Positions 11,174 through 21,140 are shown, counted from the first letter of the stretch. The stretch is DNA of 29,792 nt from Mnemiopsis leidyi (GCA_000226015.1 JH154918.1:43692-73483); one strand, 5' to 3'. Numbers and translations are program-made. Notes: generated by a model from the sequence alone, not told the origin.

Positions 11174-11485
11174 AGTGCCTTAAAGACTGCTTACACTATG
11201 AAGAACTCGGGAAAATCGGTCTGTTTAAAGATGAAAAAAGTAGTGCGGTTTCAGAAGGCTGCAATTATAAGAAAATCACGAAAACTGCTAACTAGGTGAC
11301 CAAAATAGATTGCATGATAATTACTGTATTGTCTGTAAATATGTGCAAGCTGATTAAGGGATTTCGGGCTGTTGAGTGAATAGTAAAACTAGGTATGCTA
11401 AAGTACTCACCAGAATTGAAAAAAAAGAATAATAGGGAAAGAAAGAAAAGGAGCACCTTTGATCATAACATTGCCAAAAACTAAC

Positions 11486-11602
11486 CTCCCGTGCTTCGGA
11501 GTCGGCATTGAGCTGATTTTTGCTGCCTGGTACATAAGACTCTACATTGAGCTGATTTCTGCTGCCTTGTATCTGAGTATCTACATCTAGCTGACTCCTA
11601 CT
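11486..11602 (-). repeat. 39-bp in-frame tandem repeat (three units) at the end of the gene B exon
   Basis: Three 13-residue units run up to the donor site: SRSQLDVDTQIQG, SRNQLNVESYVPG, SKNQLNADSEARE. The shared core is S(R/K)xQL(D/N). The units are more diverged than those in gene C, so this is an older duplication. Confidence 0.85.
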
Positions 11603-12472
11603 GTTTATCCTACTGTTGATAAACTCCATAACCTCCCTCGTCTCCTCCTGTGTGAGTGCTAAGGACGCGGGACGGTCTGTTATGCCAGACAGTTCTGGGA
11701 CCAACAGCGGATCTTTTGTCTCATCAGTTTTAGCGACTGTTTTTATTACTTTTGAGTATATCGGAGATATTTGAACATCTGGAGTGTCTGAGTCCGACTG
11801 GTAAGCCAGTTTTTCTGGGGTCTCCTTAACTCTAAATTTGACACTGGTTTCTACTAGAGCATAGATGTCTTTTGTAGGCGTGGAACTTTTAGCCTCTGTC
11901 TCTATTTCCTCTTCGGGTTGCTCGGGTATCAATCCACCCCCTCCAGTATCTTGCAAAGCAACTCCAACCTTGCTAATGTCACTTTCGCTCACTATAGAAG
12001 GTCTGGGAATGTCCGAGACAGTTGGCACCTTGCCAGCAACAATTTCCCCGGACATGCTGCTGTCATCAGGTTCAATGTTCAGACTCTCTGCTACAAGTTG
12101 GTTAGCGAGAGACCTGCCGACCGTCCTACTAGTTGACATCTGGAGTACTTTCAAGTCGAAGCTTTCCGCGTTGGAGATTAAGTCCTCTTCTCGGAGAGGG
12201 ATTTCAGCTGGGGTATGTTCGAGTGTGCCACTGTCTGGTCCGATTCCGACGTTGCTGGGTTGTGGCTCGACTCTATTCGGATCGTTGCCAAGTTCCCTCC
12301 CATCGCATATTGGTGGTAGATGCTCCTCCAACGATACCTGCCTGATATGTTCACACAAATTCTCCCGGGAAGGTTTTCTGGAGGAGATATCCGACATCAG
12401 GGCCATGTTAAGAGAGTGTCGTCGGATTGAATCGTCGTTGTAGGCATGTCGGGGACGTACTTCGACTGACAT
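11486..12472 (-). CDS. Gene B: large first exon of an unknown acidic, Ser-rich protein (329 codons; 3' end unresolved)
   Basis: The open frame begins with ATG at 12472 (MSVEVRPRHAYNDDSIRRHS) and is best read to a donor at CGGGAG|GTTAGT (GT at 11485-11484, phase 0). Without splicing it stays open to a stop at 11354, but the added tail is encoded by a pyrimidine-rich tract typical of an intron 3' end and looks non-coding. The protein is acidic and Ser/Thr/Pro-rich, with no membrane segment. It has tyrosine motifs YALV (Y204) and YSKV (Y239), the segment LTQEETREVMEFINSRI shared with gene A, and three 13-aa repeats at its end. The next exon is uncertain. It could be a short terminal exon near 11370-11410 (for example one encoding PEIP-stop), or the phase-0 exon at 9939 of gene C, making this an alternative first exon. 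It starts 297 bp after the stop of gene A. No recognised family. Confidence 0.6.
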
Positions 12473-12768
12473 TCCGTTTAGGCCGCTCAGACTTAATATA
12501 AGACAGAGTTGGTTTGTTAGGAATTCAGAAAGTCCACTACAGATTAGAAACTATAGTGAATAATGTAATGCAAACACACGGATAAAGTCATAACAAAGCC
12601 AAAGCGTACAATTCAAATTCAATCACACGCGAAGACCAGAGTGCTATAACGAAGCAAGAATTAGAAATATCATATTTCACCGCATTGCAATAGCCAGGGC
12701 TTTACAGTCCGAGCCATGTTCCGTTTACTGGCCATATGGTCAACAGCGAACAATCTCCTCGGTACAAA

Positions 12769-15277
12769 TTAGTTAATCTGTTTCTGCCCGCCTCCTCTTG
12801 GAGGCTCTAAAACTGGGATCACCTCGTTCACCTCGATCTAATTACCAACAAGATCCTGTCAGGGCACGTCAGGGAAACTGATCTTAACCGCTTCAACTAG
12901 TTCCTAAAATCCCGGAGATCAGCGGAGTGGACAAGTACAACTATAAACCCTCGTCAAACAATGTGTCAAACTTAAAACAAACTACACTAGTGAACACTGA
13001 GCAGACCAGAGGAATGTGTACACAGATGGTCAAACTTGGTCTTTGTTCTATATCGAGCGGTCTAACTATATAGTGTAGAGGCTTGTTGATCAATTTAAGA
13101 TGATGCAATGTACAATATGTTATTATAGAGAAGAAGTAAGTAAGTATAGGTGCGATGAGTTGTCGTTGTCTATGAGTTCAGCCATTGTCAGCAGTTAGCG
13201 CTGAACGTATAATGCGACAAATGAATGAACAACAACAATGTCTACAGCTAGTTTATTGTCCACATATAACTAGTTATATAGCATAAAAACTGACATGGAT
13301 AATATGATCTAATAGAAAACACTTAGAGAGTACTCGTGGCGACTGTGGCGATGCATCAAGTACTTGTATTACACATGAGAGCGATAAGAATTAAGAAAAA
13401 GTTCTAACCGGGTCCCCAGATCGGTGGATCAGAGGCATACTGTTGAAACCGCGGTGAAGACTGGATCTCTCTGAGTCTACTCTGTCTGCCAGGCTCATTT
13501 CTCTGTTGTCGTCGTCCGTACCTGCTGGTTCCTCAGGGACACACTCTAAAATGGGAAAGTCTTTTGTAGATAAACTTTAAAGTAGGTCTAATTTCTAACT
13601 GTGGTATGCGGAATAAACCTTTCGAAATATTCAGGCATTCAGCAACAGAATCCGTCTATAAATAAGTTGATTTTTCAGTTTTATTAGTAGCTTGATTAAA
13701 CTATTTCAACACTACAAATTAGATACATTTATTGAGGCTATAAGTGATGTGAATTTAGCACGAAGGTTACACCTATAAATCCCTGGCGTTTTACTTGAGT
13801 AACAAACCCACAAACATAGCTTGATTGATAGTATATAGGCTACTTTACTCTTATACCTTGAGGAGGTCTCGCTACAGGCGGGTCAGTTCCTGCAGTGTGT
13901 ATTGAAGTTCTAGACGCGATTTTCTCGTTTATAAACTTCATTATCTCCCTCGCTTCATCTGGGAGATGTTTTACCTTAATGGTAACGGAAATGTATAAAC
14001 TACATTATTACATAGATTGTGAGAACGTGAGATCTACAGAGACCAGACCTACTAACAAATAAAAATAGAAAAACATAAATAAAAAGTAAAAACAAAAAAT
14101 TATCACAAAGATCTAAGCAGTATACCTGGTGTAACCCTCAGTTTGGCGACCCCCTGGTCCAAGTCTGTCTGAAACACTGTCTGGTCCCCGGGTAGAGCCG
14201 CTACTGGGATCTCTACCTGCACAGAGAGATACAACTTTCAAACCTTCGTTTAGTTATAGATTCACTTTTATTTTATTGTAAAATAAGATTGAGATTTTAG
14301 ATGGGATCGAATCACTGGTTGTCTGGTTAAGAACTTATGGCAAACTTCGATGATTATTTAGAACTATAAAATCATAAATTACCTCTAACAGTTTATATTT
14401 CTTACCGAATGAACACGTTTGTTGGAGCGAAGAGGAGAGTTGGTGGCCAGGTTATTGTTCATACTGCTATGTTTACGTAGAGGGAGAGTGGAAAACATGT
14501 CTGCTTTCTTTCCAGATACTTGATTCTCCTGAGAATGGTCAACATGCTATTGTAACTTCTAACAAGAACCAATGAATTTATAACTATGGCGCAAAGGGTA
14601 AAGCTTTTACTGAAACTTTTGATCATATTCATAGAGGTAAAGCATATATAATGGTGTCTGATGGCGCTATCAGATCTACAGACACTTAAAATCTTAAGTT
14701 ACCTTGTTATCATTGACGGAGATGTACTCCATCGAGTTGATAAGTTTCTTCATCTTCATTGAGGATAATGATCTGATGTCAAACTCTTCGTCCACGTCGA
14801 GCTCACAGTTTGACATCTTTATCTCTCCTAAAATCGGTTACCAAGGTTAAAATATCTGACGGTGCAGTGACCTTTTCGAAAAAGAACACTTTAAATAAAA
14901 GATGGCATTCAAAAGACGTTCAAAGCCTCAATTGTTAGGGCCTCAAAACTTTTTAACCGGAAATTTTATGGACCTTAGATAAAAAGACTAAACACGATAA
15001 ATCGAAGAGACTTTAGTTTACCGTTGATATCGATGGACATCTCTGGATTATAACCTGTACTGTTGGTACTATCGTCTGAGAAGTATCTGAACTTGTTTTG
15101 ATACAGATGATCTTTGTAGTTGTATTGTTCTAGGAGAGTGTTGTCTTTGTTCAGTGTTGTATCCAGTATAGCAGACTTGTTGTCACACCGCCTAGCAATG
15201 AGAGTTTTCGTTATAGCAGACTTGTCACACCGCCTAGCAATGAGAGTTTTCGTTATAGTTGGCTGAGTGAAGTCCAT
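12769..15277 (-). CDS. Gene A: 7-exon unknown protein, 300 aa
   Basis: Exons (minus strand, 5' to 3'): 15277-15022, 14827-14703, 14528-14406, 14216-14126, 13958-13857, 13545-13409, 12837-12769. All junctions are GT-AG, phases agree (1,0,0,1,1,0), and the sum is 903 nt ending in TAA. The first ATG of the open frame is 15277 (MDFTQPTITKTLIARRCD). The start is less certain than the rest because the frame runs a few codons upstream. Exon 1 has a near-duplicate ITKTLIARRCD unit. Exon 5 gives DEAREIMKFINEKIASR, which matches ETREVMEFINSRINSR of gene B. The remaining exons are polar and Ser/Asn-rich, with no signal peptide, membrane segment or known domain. I infer it is a diverged paralogue or partner of gene B. 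The last exon (IEVNEVIPVLEPPRGG, then stop) is the least certain internal choice, since it relies on one acceptor (ttggtaattag). Confidence 0.65.
15171..15257 (-). repeat. In-frame 45/42-bp tandem duplication in exon 1 of gene A
   Basis: Copies 15171-15215 and 15216-15257 are almost identical. They differ by a 3-bp indel that adds one Asn. They encode ITKTLIARRCDNKSA and ITKTLIARRCDKSA. The frame is preserved. Confidence 0.9.
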
Positions 15278-15296
15278 ATCATATATGGGCTTCACT
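15268..15296. repeat. Imperfect palindrome over the gene A start codon
   Basis: Arms of 13 nt (gtgaagtccatat / atatgggcttcac, one mismatch) flank a 3-nt centre and include the predicted ATG of gene A. A perfect 16-bp palindrome, ctttatatatataaag, lies next to it at 15301-15316 and could also act as a TATA element. Confidence 0.6.
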
Positions 15297-15316
15297 CTTG
15301 CTTTATATATATAAAG

Positions 15317-16409
15317 ATTTCTCCGTTTGTTGATTAATTAAAGTCAATATAGGTCTATATCAGTTAATTGGTTCAGTCAAGTCCATGCAATATTTCTCCG
15401 TTAGTTGCAGTTCAGTCAAGTCCATATAAGGGTCTCTGTGTTAAGCAAAGCCTTTAAGAAGATCTCTACGGCACGGAATATTTTGATTTCTACAGCAATT
15501 GACTGAATGGGAATTATCGTAAAAGTTGCAATTTTCTATCAAAGAACTATTACTGAATGATAATGCTGAAAGAACAGAAACACGTTTTTTATTCAGATCT
15601 TTTGGAAACATGATTAAGTTTTTTTTCTGCTAGATGAATGGAACGTGATTAATGAAGTGGAGCGCGAAAAAAAATCGATTAACTGTATTCAAAGGCTGGT
15701 ATAACAAACTGATCATGACCGAAATAGCTATGTACAGAACTATAAATTCCACCAAAAAAGAAGAAATGAAGAATATCCGATACAGAGCTGAACAACAGGT
15801 CAAAAGAAACTGCACACCACATCAGGAACATATATAGAGCCACATAGCTTACACAGCATTACAGCCCCAATAGCCTGTACTCCAGCGCAGTAATTTGATA
15901 TTGAGAGAGTAAGCACTCACACTAGGCTCCTCCACATTATGAGCTGGTGGACAATGACAGAAACACGCCTTATATGTTGAGGCATGTTGCTGCTCGCTGC
16001 ATGGCTGTATCAGTTATGTTGTCATGGTGATAGAGGGGTGATGAGTATAATAGCGATGTTAGCACGACACTGGAGGGGTTATCGGCGGAAATCGTGATGA
16101 GACGACCCAATCTGATGGGAATACCAGACTGTTGTTCAACTAATTAGAGGAATAAAACGCACGAAAAGATACTAAACTGACAGCAGATCACTCGATAAAG
16201 CTCCTATTTAGGGAGATCGTATTTTGGTGATGTAACCAGATTGGGTAACGTCACTATCACATGACCGATTGTAATGGGCTCTACCCCAATGAAGCCTCCT
16301 GACGTTATACTATTACCATGGTGTTGAAATTGGAGATGGGAAAGGAAAATGCTGTGTCTGAGAAAGGAGCCTGTAACCTGCTAAGTTATTAACGGTAGTT
16401 AGGATAGTA
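15317..16409. other. Upstream region of gene A; no gene identified
   Basis: It contains two further copies of a phrase resembling the start of gene A (cagtcaagtccat at about 15376 and 15412). A 61-aa basic ORF on the plus strand (15652-15837) has a real ATG, but no splice or homology support, so it is left uncalled. The rest appears non-coding. Confidence 0.4.
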
Positions 16410-16412
16410 TCT

Positions 16413-16477
16413 GCTGCAAAGATAGATGCTGCAAAGATAGATGCTGCATAGATAGATGCTGCATAGATAGATGCTGA
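16413..16477. repeat. 15-bp minisatellite
   Basis: About four copies of tgctgcaaagataga / tgctgcatagataga. They make a 15-bp periodic open frame on the minus strand (SIYAA / SIFAA), which I regard as a by-product. Confidence 0.85.
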
Positions 16478-17293
16478 GGTAGATTTTAACTTTCTCATGG
16501 GACCTGCAGCATTGTTATAAGGTTTGATTTCAACTAGTGGCAAGTGTGGCTTATCTTCGGACGACACTTATGCACCCATGTGTGCAAATGAGCCACTCGG
16601 GGCACCGGTCTGAGGCATAATGTGGCAATCTGGCTATAACACTTGCATAAAGCACATGCATAAGAGACATGCATAAGACATTTTCAATACTGACTAATTA
16701 GCAAATCCAATCATCATAGAGATTTGCAATTAATGATACATAAAAACTTTGAGAGCACTTTGCTTTTTGAAATTCGTGTGATGAGGTGGCTATACTCATG
16801 TCACATCGCTGATTTATTGGTTATTAGTGATCTGTGATATTGATGGAATGGGTGTTTGGACGTGAGATACGTCGTGAGTGTTCCGTGTCGGATATACGAT
16901 CCTAGTTTTTGTAGCCATTAGTAGCCATTAGACCCGCTACAGTATCCCTGATATATGATCTATTCCCATTTTCTCGGAATGACAGCAATAAATTTTGTAC
17001 ATAAGAAGCAGCCAAGGGGCCCAAAGAAAGTCTAAAAACCAGGTAATATAATGGTGAAACGTAGAACAATAATGGACGCCCAAGGCTATATAGAACTCTC
17101 AATAATCTCGTTGCATGAATTTCCTTCGATCATGAGTAAATACGAATTTCATATGGTCCGATCGTGAAAAGTCCAGTAAACAGGCAAAACGCATATCGAG
17201 CAATTATCGCTCTCCGCGGGTAGTGCAGTATTAGCCACTTTAATTATATAAACCTGCACAATTCAACTAGAACGATTATCTTTAATTATATAA
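16478..17293. other. Non-coding stretch
   Basis: AT-rich with short stop-bounded frames only. Minor repeats include atgcataaga near 16660-16680 and gtagccatta twice at 16911-16930. Confidence 0.4.
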
Positions 17294-17297
17294 TTAC

Positions 17298-17506
17298 TTG
17301 TTAGAGTGCGTGTACGGAGTTGCTGAAGTAGGAAGAGTGGTTGCTAGGGTAGGACGAGTTGTTGTTAGGGTAGGACGAGTGGTTGCTAGGGTAGGACGAG
17401 TGGTTGCTAGGGTAGAACGAGCGGTTGCTAGGGTAGGAAGAGTGGTTGCTCCGGTAAAACGAGTGGTAGTTAAGGAGGAGCCTGTCTTCTTGCGTCTGTG
17501 GTTCAT
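17298..17506 (-). CDS. Possible first exon of a small Thr-rich repeat protein
   Basis: A true ATG at 17506 begins MNHRRKKTGSSLTTTRFTGA. It is followed by about six TTRPTLA-like heptads encoded by a 21-bp minisatellite. The frame either stops at 17294 (70 aa) or leaves through a donor at AACAA|GTAATT (GT at 17297-17296, phase 2). Thr/Pro heptads resemble mucin-type sequence, but there is no signal peptide. The opposite strand is also open through the array, so this may be nothing more than a minisatellite. No downstream exon was found. Confidence 0.25.
17327..17456. repeat. 21-bp minisatellite
   Basis: Six to seven copies of agtggttgctagggtaggac with point variants. The plus strand is rich in GGG runs. 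The multiple-of-three period keeps frames open on both strands. Confidence 0.9.
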
Positions 17507-17522
17507 GATAGTAAGATTGTAG

Positions 17523-18160
17523 AGCTATATTTGGAAAGAGATGTTACCCTTCTTTTAGTTATTTAACTTGTTGATGTGCAGCTCTAGCTCTATAGGGAGG
17601 GACTTTGTCATGCACAAAAAGGAGGAGTTAGTGTAAAGCGGTTAAGCGGTTTAGGGAACTGATCGGAGCGGAATAAGAAGCAACTTTTTCTGCGCTATTT
17701 CTGATTATAGAGATATAAGATTGGATTCTTGTAACTGAAGAATCAATTCCAATGGTTTTATTCTTCAGATCTTCAACTATATCAAAAAGACCCTGATATC
17801 TTGGAATTGGTCTTTAAGATACTGAAAATCCGTAATCCGCGATGGGAAGATCAAGTCTAAACGATCCGATTCTCTTCAGCTGCTCAACAAAACGACTGAA
17901 ATCTCTATACTTGACGAAACCAAGTCAAACTGCACAGTATAAACAAGCAGTTTACTAAAGAAGTGAAGAACGTGAACAGCTAGTAAACAAACAGTAAAGA
18001 GTGGAGAGAGCTGCTCAGGTTGTTATAAAGGAGTGTCGTTGCTAGGAGGGACCCTCAGGAAAACGCGGCCCCACAAAAATTACAGCGTGATGAAGGGGTG
18101 ATAATTAGCAGGATACACATTTTTATAACGATACATACGGTTATTTAGCGTTCTACGTCA
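17523..18160. other. Non-coding stretch
   Basis: I see no open frame above background, RNA gene or clear repeat here. Confidence 0.4.
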
Positions 18161-18272
18161 GCTTATACTTATTGGGTGACGTTTGACTCGAGTGCAGAGT
18201 TTCAATGGTAAAATCGGTGGAAGTGGAGGACCGGTTTGGGAACGGCTTTCACGGTATTTACCTAGAATTTAC
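18161..18272 (+). repeat. Dispersed repeat, copy 1 (~110 bp)
   Basis: It matches 19565-19695 in the same orientation. Shared stretches include tttcaatggtaaaat, ggtggaagtgg and gggaacggctttcacggtat. The copies are diverged by substitutions and a ~19-bp insertion in copy 2. Confidence 0.85.
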
Positions 18273-18422
18273 TTTTATTTTACTGTTATAGATTTATTAT
18301 TTAAAATTTTAGCTAACTTACAATTAAGGCTCAGTAGATAATCGCGGTTTAACAGCGTAGATCGCGGAAAAATACTGTAACGAATACTTACAATACTAGC
18401 AGTGTAACATTACACGTAGAAC

Positions 18423-18503
18423 TAAGTGTACAGAGCGATGAAGAATTTACTTACGTATATTAGAACAAAGTAAGTGTAAAGAGCAATGTAGAATTGACTT
18501 ACG
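18423..18503. repeat. Two diverged 33-bp direct repeats
   Basis: taagtgtacagagcgatgaa... (18423-18455) and taagtgtaaagagcaatgta... (18471-18503) both end in ttacg, 15 bp apart. Confidence 0.7.
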
Positions 18504-19564
18504 GCCGACGGCGTACGCGGTTTTTTCTATGCAATTCAGTGTGCTATATGCTGGTGTTTTTATGCAAAACAAATGTTTTAATGTTTTAAATCTGCTTGAG
18601 CTTTCTTGCAGTTTCACTCCAGCAAAGACGAATTTATTTTGATGTCGGTAAATATCAAATAAGCAAATTTCTTATATTCTTTCTCGATCTCCTTAATTTC
18701 GATTATAAACACAATTGGATCTAATGTTAATTAATTATATGCCACAATGAAGCCAATTAACAACCCTTGGTTCATTTCCGGACACAGTGCTCACTAACGG
18801 GGCAGAAACATGCAATGTGATATGACGAGAAATTGGAACTCAAGTTTATCAAAATATCAAAAATAATAATAACCCTTCAAGTCACTCACCAGATCAGCTG
18901 TCGTCCTTAAATCCTCAAAGTTTCAAAGTAAACAGTGCACAAAGCTCAGCTGAGTTAGCAACAAAGAGAAAACAGAAGACCGGAATGACTTTACACACAA
19001 CAACAAACGATGAATTAAGCGGGAGTGAGCAAACTGTTTGTGTAACCGATATACTCCAACACGCCCGGCAACAGCCTACACGAAACTTTGATGTAGGAAC
19101 TAAAAGCAAATCTACGTCATCTACCACGAACTTCAGCCCAACTAGGGGAACAATTAAATGCTCCGCAATGTAATGTTGTGTGCACGTTAAGTGTCTACCA
19201 ATTATTCCATATATGGAGGTTATTAGCCGTACTTTTATTCCATATATGGTCATTATTCCATGTATGGTCACAGGTGTCTGGATCAGTAGTGGCTGACTGT
19301 GGAGCAGACTGGTGTATTGTTTCATCGTGCCTACACTCACTAAATTGGATTAATTGGGGAAGGGGTCACGTGATCACCCACCGGTGGCCAAGTAGAAACA
19401 GAAAAGCAAACGTGACTTGAAATGTGATAATTTCATCATGGAATAACAGTATATACGCGTCATCTAATTAGGTTCCCCAATGAAAATCATATCCTCATAG
19501 GACATCGAAATTGGAATTCGGCCGAATTCGGCCGAAATTGGAATTCGGTCGAAAATTCACCCGT
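18504..19564. other. Region between the 110-bp repeats; no firm gene
   Basis: It contains overlapping open frames on both strands: plus 18985-19173 (62 aa, starting at a real ATG) and minus 18915-19340. Neither has recognised motifs or splice support. Tandem 'ttattccatatatgg' phrases occur at 19201-19265. A perfect palindrome, gaattcggccgaattc, lies at about 19515-19530. Confidence 0.4.
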
Positions 19565-19695
19565 GGCTTATACGTATTGGGTGAAGTTTGACTCGATCAG
19601 TACAATGTTTCAATGGTAAAATGGGTGGAAGTGGTCAAGTGGTTGGAAATGGTCCTGTTTGGGAACGGCTTTCACGGTATTTACCTGGAATTTAC
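19565..19695 (+). repeat. Dispersed repeat, copy 2 (~131 bp)
   Basis: The second copy of the element at 18161-18272. It contains an extra ~19-bp near-duplication around gtggtcaagtggttggaaat. Confidence 0.85.
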
Positions 19696-20044
19696 CGAAG
19701 TCCGCTACAGTAGCTGTTATTAACCTACAACGTGTACTTTAAAGTAGGAATATCACTTTACTGGCCGAAAGTTCACCCGTGATATTCCTCTCAATGTTAT
19801 GCAGAATTTTTTCTTATACTCAACTCATGACCCGTTCTAACCCTTATAAAGCTAAATTATTGTAAGAATGTTAGTTATTGTGAGCTATCATTATTCGATT
19901 AATCTCCGCAGACCCTGCTGTTGCTTATTCCATTATGTTGCTCATACTCTTGTTCCCTTTTGAAAACTTGATTCGTTTACTCATAACATATGATCATCTA
20001 CAGCATACAAGCAAATACTGTGTCTAACTGTAATTGTGTAACTC
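19696..20044. other. Non-coding spacer
   Basis: No coding frame seen. A short phrase, gttcacccgtg (about 19772), echoes aattcacccgtg just before repeat copy 2. Confidence 0.4.
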
Positions 20045-20357
20045 ATGCAGAGGACTCGCAGCGTTGCTGTGCAGGTTGGTCGCTGTTAGATCCCACCATT
20101 CCACCAATAGAACACTGGCAACTAACCATTCAGCCAGTGACGGTTAAGGTAGTGTGAACCATACTTTCATCGCCTGAGACTTCGCTGCAATGGGAATTTG
20201 GCTGAGTGGACCGTGGGGCTGCATAGATCCAAGGGAATCCTTAGCTGAGCATCAACGATGCTCACCCCATGGCCAGTGCCGCAGCTGGGGATCGAACTGC
20301 TAACCTATCGATGCAGAGAGACGATTTAACCGACTGGCCGACTGCGCCACTGAGCCA
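20045..20357 (-). mobile_element. tRNA-derived SINE
   Basis: On the minus strand the element starts ggctcagtggcgcagtcgg. It has a Pol III A box (tggcgcagtcgg, 20349-20338) and a B box (gttcgatccc, 20297-20288), spaced as in tRNA genes. The tRNA-like head (20356 to ~20280) is followed by a ~235-bp unrelated body down to about 20045. The head does not fold as a working tRNA that I can defend, and the long fused tail argues for a SINE. The exact 3' end is uncertain. Confidence 0.75.
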
Positions 20358-20478
20358 TAAAAGGAAAGATAGCCCAACAGTCAAACATTACCTGCAGAGG
20401 AGAGCATGATTCAGTTATCAGGAAAGGAAGATCTAAAAATGCTCCAGGAAAAAATGGAATCAGCTATTCAGCTACATA

Positions 20479-20835
20479 GTGTACAAGAGGTGTTCAGAAA
20501 TATCGGAGAATTTGTGGTCCATTAATCGTGTTGCTTACGAGAATGGATACTATCCTGACAACTGTCGGTTCTTCGAAGGAGTGTACATTCCCAAGGCAGG
20601 TGGGGACTTTGGGCCATCCACTGGAAGGCCAATTGCCCTGGGAAATGTCCAAGGTAAGATCTTTCTAGCTGTACTTGCACGCCGCCTTACAGAATTTATG
20701 GTCAACAATAAATATGTTGACATGTTTGTTCAGAAAGGTGGTCTCCCAGGAGTTAAAGGGTGTATTGAACATTTTGGAGCCATGTGGGAGGTCATAAAGG
20801 ATGCTAGACATCAAAGTGGCATAAGTTTGAGATAG
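20479..20835 (+). pseudogene. Reverse transcriptase fragment, N-terminal half
   Basis: An open frame of 118 aa that includes FEGVYIPKAGGDFGPSTGRP and GKIFLAVLARRLTEFM, matching the finger blocks of LINE reverse transcriptases of the REL-endonuclease group. It stops just after KDARHQSG. The catalytic block A that should follow (the first Asp) is absent. Confidence 0.8.
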
Positions 20836-20843
20836 GGATATTT

Positions 20844-21140
20844 ATGGGCTGTGTCATTTCAGCTATCATTTTTGTCTTGTGTATGAACCTGTCTTATGAG
20901 TATCTGAAGGTCAAGGTTCCTAGAGCTACTCAGTACCTGAAGGATACAACACCAGTCCCAGTGTTAAAACTGTTCATGGATGATAGCTGTTTGACTGCAA
21001 GAAAAGCTGTTGACATGCAAGAGATTTTGAAGGTTGTGAATGAATTTATGGACTGGTCGAGATTAAAGTTAAAATCTTCGAAGTCCAGAGCATTGGTTTT
21101 TTATAAGGGAAAGGTTGTAGAATGTAGAATGGGTAGTTGA
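20844..21140 (+). pseudogene. Reverse transcriptase fragment, palm/thumb half
   Basis: The frame differs from the previous fragment. It begins with GCVISAIIFVLCMNL (block around motif B) and contains LKLFMDDSCLTA at 20967-21002, with both Asp of the xDD box. It is followed by FMDWSRLKLKSSKS, the usual post-catalytic block. Roughly 50-80 residues of RT sequence are missing between the two fragments. Confidence 0.8.

Noticed and set aside
11354-11485. Hydrophobic C-terminal tail on gene B as a possible membrane anchor
   Set aside because: The hydrophobic residues come from a long pyrimidine tract after a good donor, typical of an intron end. It would only be real if the intron is retained.
11865-12443. 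Plus-strand open frame of 192 aa
   Set aside because: Antisense shadow of the gene B exon; Ser/Leu-rich composition is what the complement of acidic coding sequence gives.
15630-15837. Complementary 61-aa frames on both strands
   Set aside because: Low-complexity, AT-driven and mutually antisense; neither has homology or splice evidence.
20280-20356. Functional tRNA gene
   Set aside because: A and B boxes are present, but the arms do not form a cloverleaf I can defend and a SINE body is fused directly behind it.
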